DNA from: Jimgerdemannia flammicorona
Taxonomy: Eukaryota; Mucoromycota; Endogonomycetes; Endogonales; Endogonaceae
Length of the DNA: 11,410 nt
Direction of reading: 5' to 3'
Assembly: GCA_003990745.1 (NCBI GenBank)
Contig: RBNI01006370.1
Coordinates: 1-11,410, forward strand
The notes beneath the pieces are model-generated. The model saw only the letters and a list, made by a program, of their open reading frames with translations, was not told where the DNA came from and made no database searches. Positions 9,588 to 11,410 of the stretch are shown in pieces (positions within the stretch are counted from its first letter, which is position 1; every line of letters starts with the position of its first letter). A program made the position numbers and the translations under genes.

Positions 9588-9611
9588 TTTTTTTTTTTTT
9601 TTTTTTTTTTT
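9588..9611. repeat. 24-base T run bordering the gypsy relic
   Basis: An uninterrupted T run on the plus strand (A run on the minus strand) begins directly after the readable end of RNase H. It could be an expanded Lys-codon run in the RNase H to integrase linker, or a retroposed poly-A tail. Confidence 0.9.
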
Positions 9612-10383
9612 ACTGGATATAGATTCTTTAGAGTATTTGTAAAAGAGCATTAGTATTGGTATTAGTTCTTTCTGAGTAGTATATGATAGTTATATCATAG
9701 GTCTATAGCTCTATGATCTATTTAATAAAGATTCCTTCATATTTCCTTATGGTTAATTTAGATGAGAGCTAAATAGTCTGTCTGAATAGTAAAGTATCTT
9801 CTGTTAGATAATAGTTGAACTCTTCTACAGTCCAAATGAAGATATATAATTATATATTTTACTTTAACTTTTTTTTATATAAAGATTGTTTCTAATCTCA
9901 CTGATCTTATATCTATCTTTAGAATGAATTCTTAAGACTAGTTGGATCTTCTCAAGATAAATACCTGAGTTAATCTGATCTTAAATTAATTGAATATCTA
10001 TTACTACTTACTAGTCTACTTGGATTTGATATCTTTTCTATACAGTTTATTATTGAGTCCTATAATATTAAAGTATTTTTTAATGAATCTATAGTAATAT
10101 ATAGTGAGTTCTATAAAGGCTAGGATATTAGTAACTATAGTAAATCTTGGATAGACTATTATAGCTTAGATCTTGATAAGATCTATTTAGATTCTAGTCT
10201 GATTGATAATATATCTAAGATAGGAGATCTTAATTTCTACAAACTTATACTTCTTAGACTTGATGAATAGATTATACTCTTTCAATTTCTCTAGAATTTG
10301 CTGGATATAGTATAGATATTTCTAGACTATCTTACTGAATATAATAATATTATCTATATAAACTATTATTTATTTTCATATAT
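9612..10383 (-). mobile_element. Ty3/gypsy retrotransposon relic: reverse transcriptase C-terminal half and RNase H
   Basis: Reading the minus strand with frameshifts and stops gives a recognisable Ty3/gypsy order. The RT catalytic box reads YIDN at 10349-10360, where YxDD is expected. It is followed by IIIFSK, then QQILEKLKEYNLFIKSKK (about 10,300-10,245) and SYLRYII. Near 10,110-10,050 is a block close to the usual GLTNYYRRFIKNF motif. Then come LRRSN, an EFILKTD-like RNase H start near 9,930, a TIQTDYLAL block near 9,800 (the usual RTDHKAL), and TNTNALLQIL near 9,640 (the usual NADALSR end of RNase H). No LTR, protease or integrase is visible. The part upstream of YxDD is absent, because the MITE begins three bases beyond this fragment. 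The YIDD-to-YIDN change is again a TG-to-TA step. Its orientation matches LINE copy A, but it is unrelated to it. Confidence 0.78.
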
Positions 10384-10385
10384 TA

Positions 10386-10602
10386 CAGTGACAGCCAAAA
10401 GTGTACCAATGTTCAGTTTTTATTAATATTTAATTATATTATAATCCCAATATAAAATATTTTAAATCAGAATTTTAAACATTAATAGACTAGTGTCTGA
10501 GCTTTTGAATAGTGTATATTTTATTTTATTTGGATGATTATGGATATTAATATAACCATTTTAAGTTAAATTATCCATTGGTACACTTTTGACCCTTTTC
10601 AG
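10386..10602. mobile_element. Tc1/mariner-type MITE with 26-27 bp terminal inverted repeats and TA flanks
   Basis: The left end (10386-10411) and right end (10576-10602) are inverted repeats sharing a perfect core of at least 16 bases (CAAAAGTGTACCAATG). The outer parts are diverged (CAGTGACAGC against CTGAAAAGGGT) with a one-base length difference. Both ends are flanked by TA (10384-10385 and 10603-10604), the target duplication used by Tc1/mariner transposases. The CAGT...CAAAAGTGTACC pattern is typical of that superfamily's termini. The 217-bp interior is AT-rich with no ORF, so it could move only with a transposase supplied elsewhere. It lies right at the truncated end of the gypsy relic. 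Confidence 0.68.
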
Positions 10603-10604
10603 TA

Positions 10605-10732
10605 TATAAACCTTTTTTTTTTTTTAGTGCATACATTTTACATGCTATTGATATCCAAATTTTCACCATTATTGTTTCAGACATTCTTTACAACTTACAG
10701 TGTTTCGCACAATATCAATTTAGTTCTGTTAT
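10605..10732. other. Spacer with no recognised feature
   Basis: This stretch holds a short T run (about 10,613-10,625) and otherwise unremarkable AT-rich sequence. CpG dinucleotides reappear from about 10,705. Confidence 0.5.
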
Positions 10733-10742
10733 TCTAATTTCC

Positions 10743-11077
10743 AAATTAGACCATAAATGTTTTCCTCAATAACTTAGTGAGTTTTCAGTCAATTTTGATG
10801 ATCTTGGTGTCATTGGAATGTCATTCTCGAGAGCTTTTCAAAGATCCCAAGAACATTAAAATCGGAAGAAAATTCACCGAGTTGTCAAGGAAAACGTCTA
10901 ACTCGCCAATTCGGAAATGAACGTTTTCCTCAAAATCTCAGTGAATTTTCATTCGATTTTAATGTTTATGATATCATTGTGAAGCTCTCTTTAATAGCTT
11001 TCCAATGACACCAAGATCATCAAAATCGGATGAAATCTCACTAGTTATTGAGGAAAACATTTGGTAGTCTAATTGTA
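10743..11077. repeat. Palindromic element: four copies of a ~60-bp motif in alternating orientation
   Basis: The motif, recognisable by GTTTTCCTCAATAACT and GATGATCTTGGTGTCATT, occurs at about 10,757-10,819 (plus), 10,840-10,898 (minus, diverged), 10,921-10,985 (plus, diverged) and 11,000-11,059 (minus). Units 1 and 2 form one imperfect hairpin, whose loop contains the palindrome CTCGAG. Units 3 and 4 form a second. The outermost sequences are themselves inverted: AATTAGACC plus motif at 10743-10776 against its reverse complement at about 11,046-11,077. This gives the whole unit MITE-like termini about 335 bp apart. No ORF and no clear target-site duplication were seen. It may be a foldback element or part of a larger DNA transposon. 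Confidence 0.75.
10953..11042 (+). repeat. Left arm of a 90-bp perfect inverted repeat
   Basis: This segment (units 3-4 of the palindromic array) is by eye the exact reverse complement of 11321-11410 over all 90 bases. The match continues imperfectly to 11,051 with a one-base gap. The arms are 278 bp apart. Confidence 0.93.
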
Positions 11078-11103
11078 AGATAAATATCAGTATGGTAAAA
11101 GGA

Positions 11104-11177
11104 ACTCTCAAAAGATGAGTATCAGTACTCTCAAAAGGCAGGTAAAGATGAGTATCAGTACTCTCAAAAGGCAGGTA
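11104..11177 (+). repeat. Short tandem repeat, 33-bp unit, about 2.3 copies
   Basis: One full 33-bp unit (11127-11159, starting ACTCTCAAAAGGCAGG) is preceded by a copy lacking ten bases (11104-11126). It is followed by an 18-base partial copy (11160-11177) that runs into a short (AT)n. The array lies in the spacer between the 90-bp inverted arms. Confidence 0.88.
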
Positions 11178-11320
11178 TATATATATATGAAAGCAAAAAA
11201 AATCTCAAAGCACAATACAAATTTGATTGAACTGTTTATGACGGCCGTAAATGGATATGGCGCAACCTTGAAACCGAACCATGTGGCCAGAACTCTAAAA
11301 TTCGGTTGTCTCGATAACTC
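11178..11320. other. Spacer between inverted arms, no recognised gene
   Basis: This unique-looking sequence contains several CpGs and a GACGGCCGTAAA stretch. The small open frame across it (11115-11372) is built from the tandem repeat and the inverted arm and is not credible as a gene. Confidence 0.45.
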
Positions 11321-11410
11321 AGTGAGATTTCATCCGATTTTGATGATCTTGGTGTCATTGGAAAGCTATTAAAGAGAGCTTCACAATGATATCATAAACA
11401 TTAAAATCGA
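11321..11410 (-). repeat. Right arm of the 90-bp inverted repeat, cut by window end
   Basis: By eye this is an exact reverse complement of 10953-11042. Because the match reaches the last base of the window, the repeat very probably continues beyond it. A further unit of the same motif family starts near 11,309. Confidence 0.93.

Larger units (their letters stand above)
9300..9611. other. AT-rich spacer with (AT)n and poly-T tracts
   Basis: No coding pattern is convincing here. An (AT)12 microsatellite lies at 9369-9393 and a 24-base T run at 9588-9611. The first may be the eroded 3' tail of LINE copy B. The second borders the gypsy relic and on the minus strand reads as a poly-A run following it. 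The sequence between them has no CpG and could be a further unrecognisable part of the gypsy element. Confidence 0.5.

Noticed and set aside
9300..9600. tRNA or other small RNA gene in the AT-rich spacer
   Set aside because: I found no cloverleaf, internal promoter boxes or conserved RNA motif by eye.
11115..11372. An 85-codon plus-strand ORF between the inverted arms
   Set aside because: Its start is made of tandem repeat units and its end is the inverted-repeat arm. There is no family resemblance and no codon signal.
10743..11410. CRISPR-like array
   Set aside because: The repeats alternate in orientation and are long and diverged, with no regular spacers. This is palindromic repeat structure, not CRISPR.

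Overview
The window holds no recognisable host gene. It is a stack of dead transposable elements, most likely from a filamentous fungus whose genome suffers C-to-T mutation of repeats at CpA/TpG sites (a RIP-like process). That placement is an inference from three things: a fungal-looking APE-type LINE, a Ty3/gypsy relic, and systematic TpG-to-TpA and CpA-to-TpA differences between two copies of the same LINE. I cannot name the species.

Layout. (1) Positions 1 to about 5,480, minus strand: a moderately GC-rich LINE copy (copy A) with ORF1 (374 codons open, then damaged) and ORF2 (apurinic-type endonuclease, reverse transcriptase, C-terminal zinc-binding region). It carries scattered stop codons and at least two frameshifts, and its 3' end runs off the window start. 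(2) About 5,490 to 9,300, plus strand: a second copy of the same family (copy B), truncated at its 5' end near the end of ORF1. It sits head-to-head with copy A and is riddled with TpA-type mutations, including Asp-to-Asn changes at reverse transcriptase catalytic positions. (3) About 9,300 to 9,611: AT-rich sequence with an (AT)n tract and a 24-base T run. (4) About 9,612 to 10,383, minus strand: a decayed Ty3/gypsy reverse transcriptase/RNase H fragment. (5) 10,386 to 10,602: a 217-bp Tc1/mariner-like MITE flanked by TA. (6) 10,733 to the window end: an array of a roughly 60-bp motif in alternating orientation that forms large palindromes. It includes a 90-bp inverted repeat that is perfect by eye and continues past the end, with a small 33-bp tandem repeat between the arms.

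Composition changes sharply. By eye I find only one CpG between about 5,490 and 10,680, while CpG is present at modest density in copy A and is common after 10,700. The strongly mutated block is therefore bounded on both sides by less mutated DNA. The least explained part is the palindromic array at the right end.
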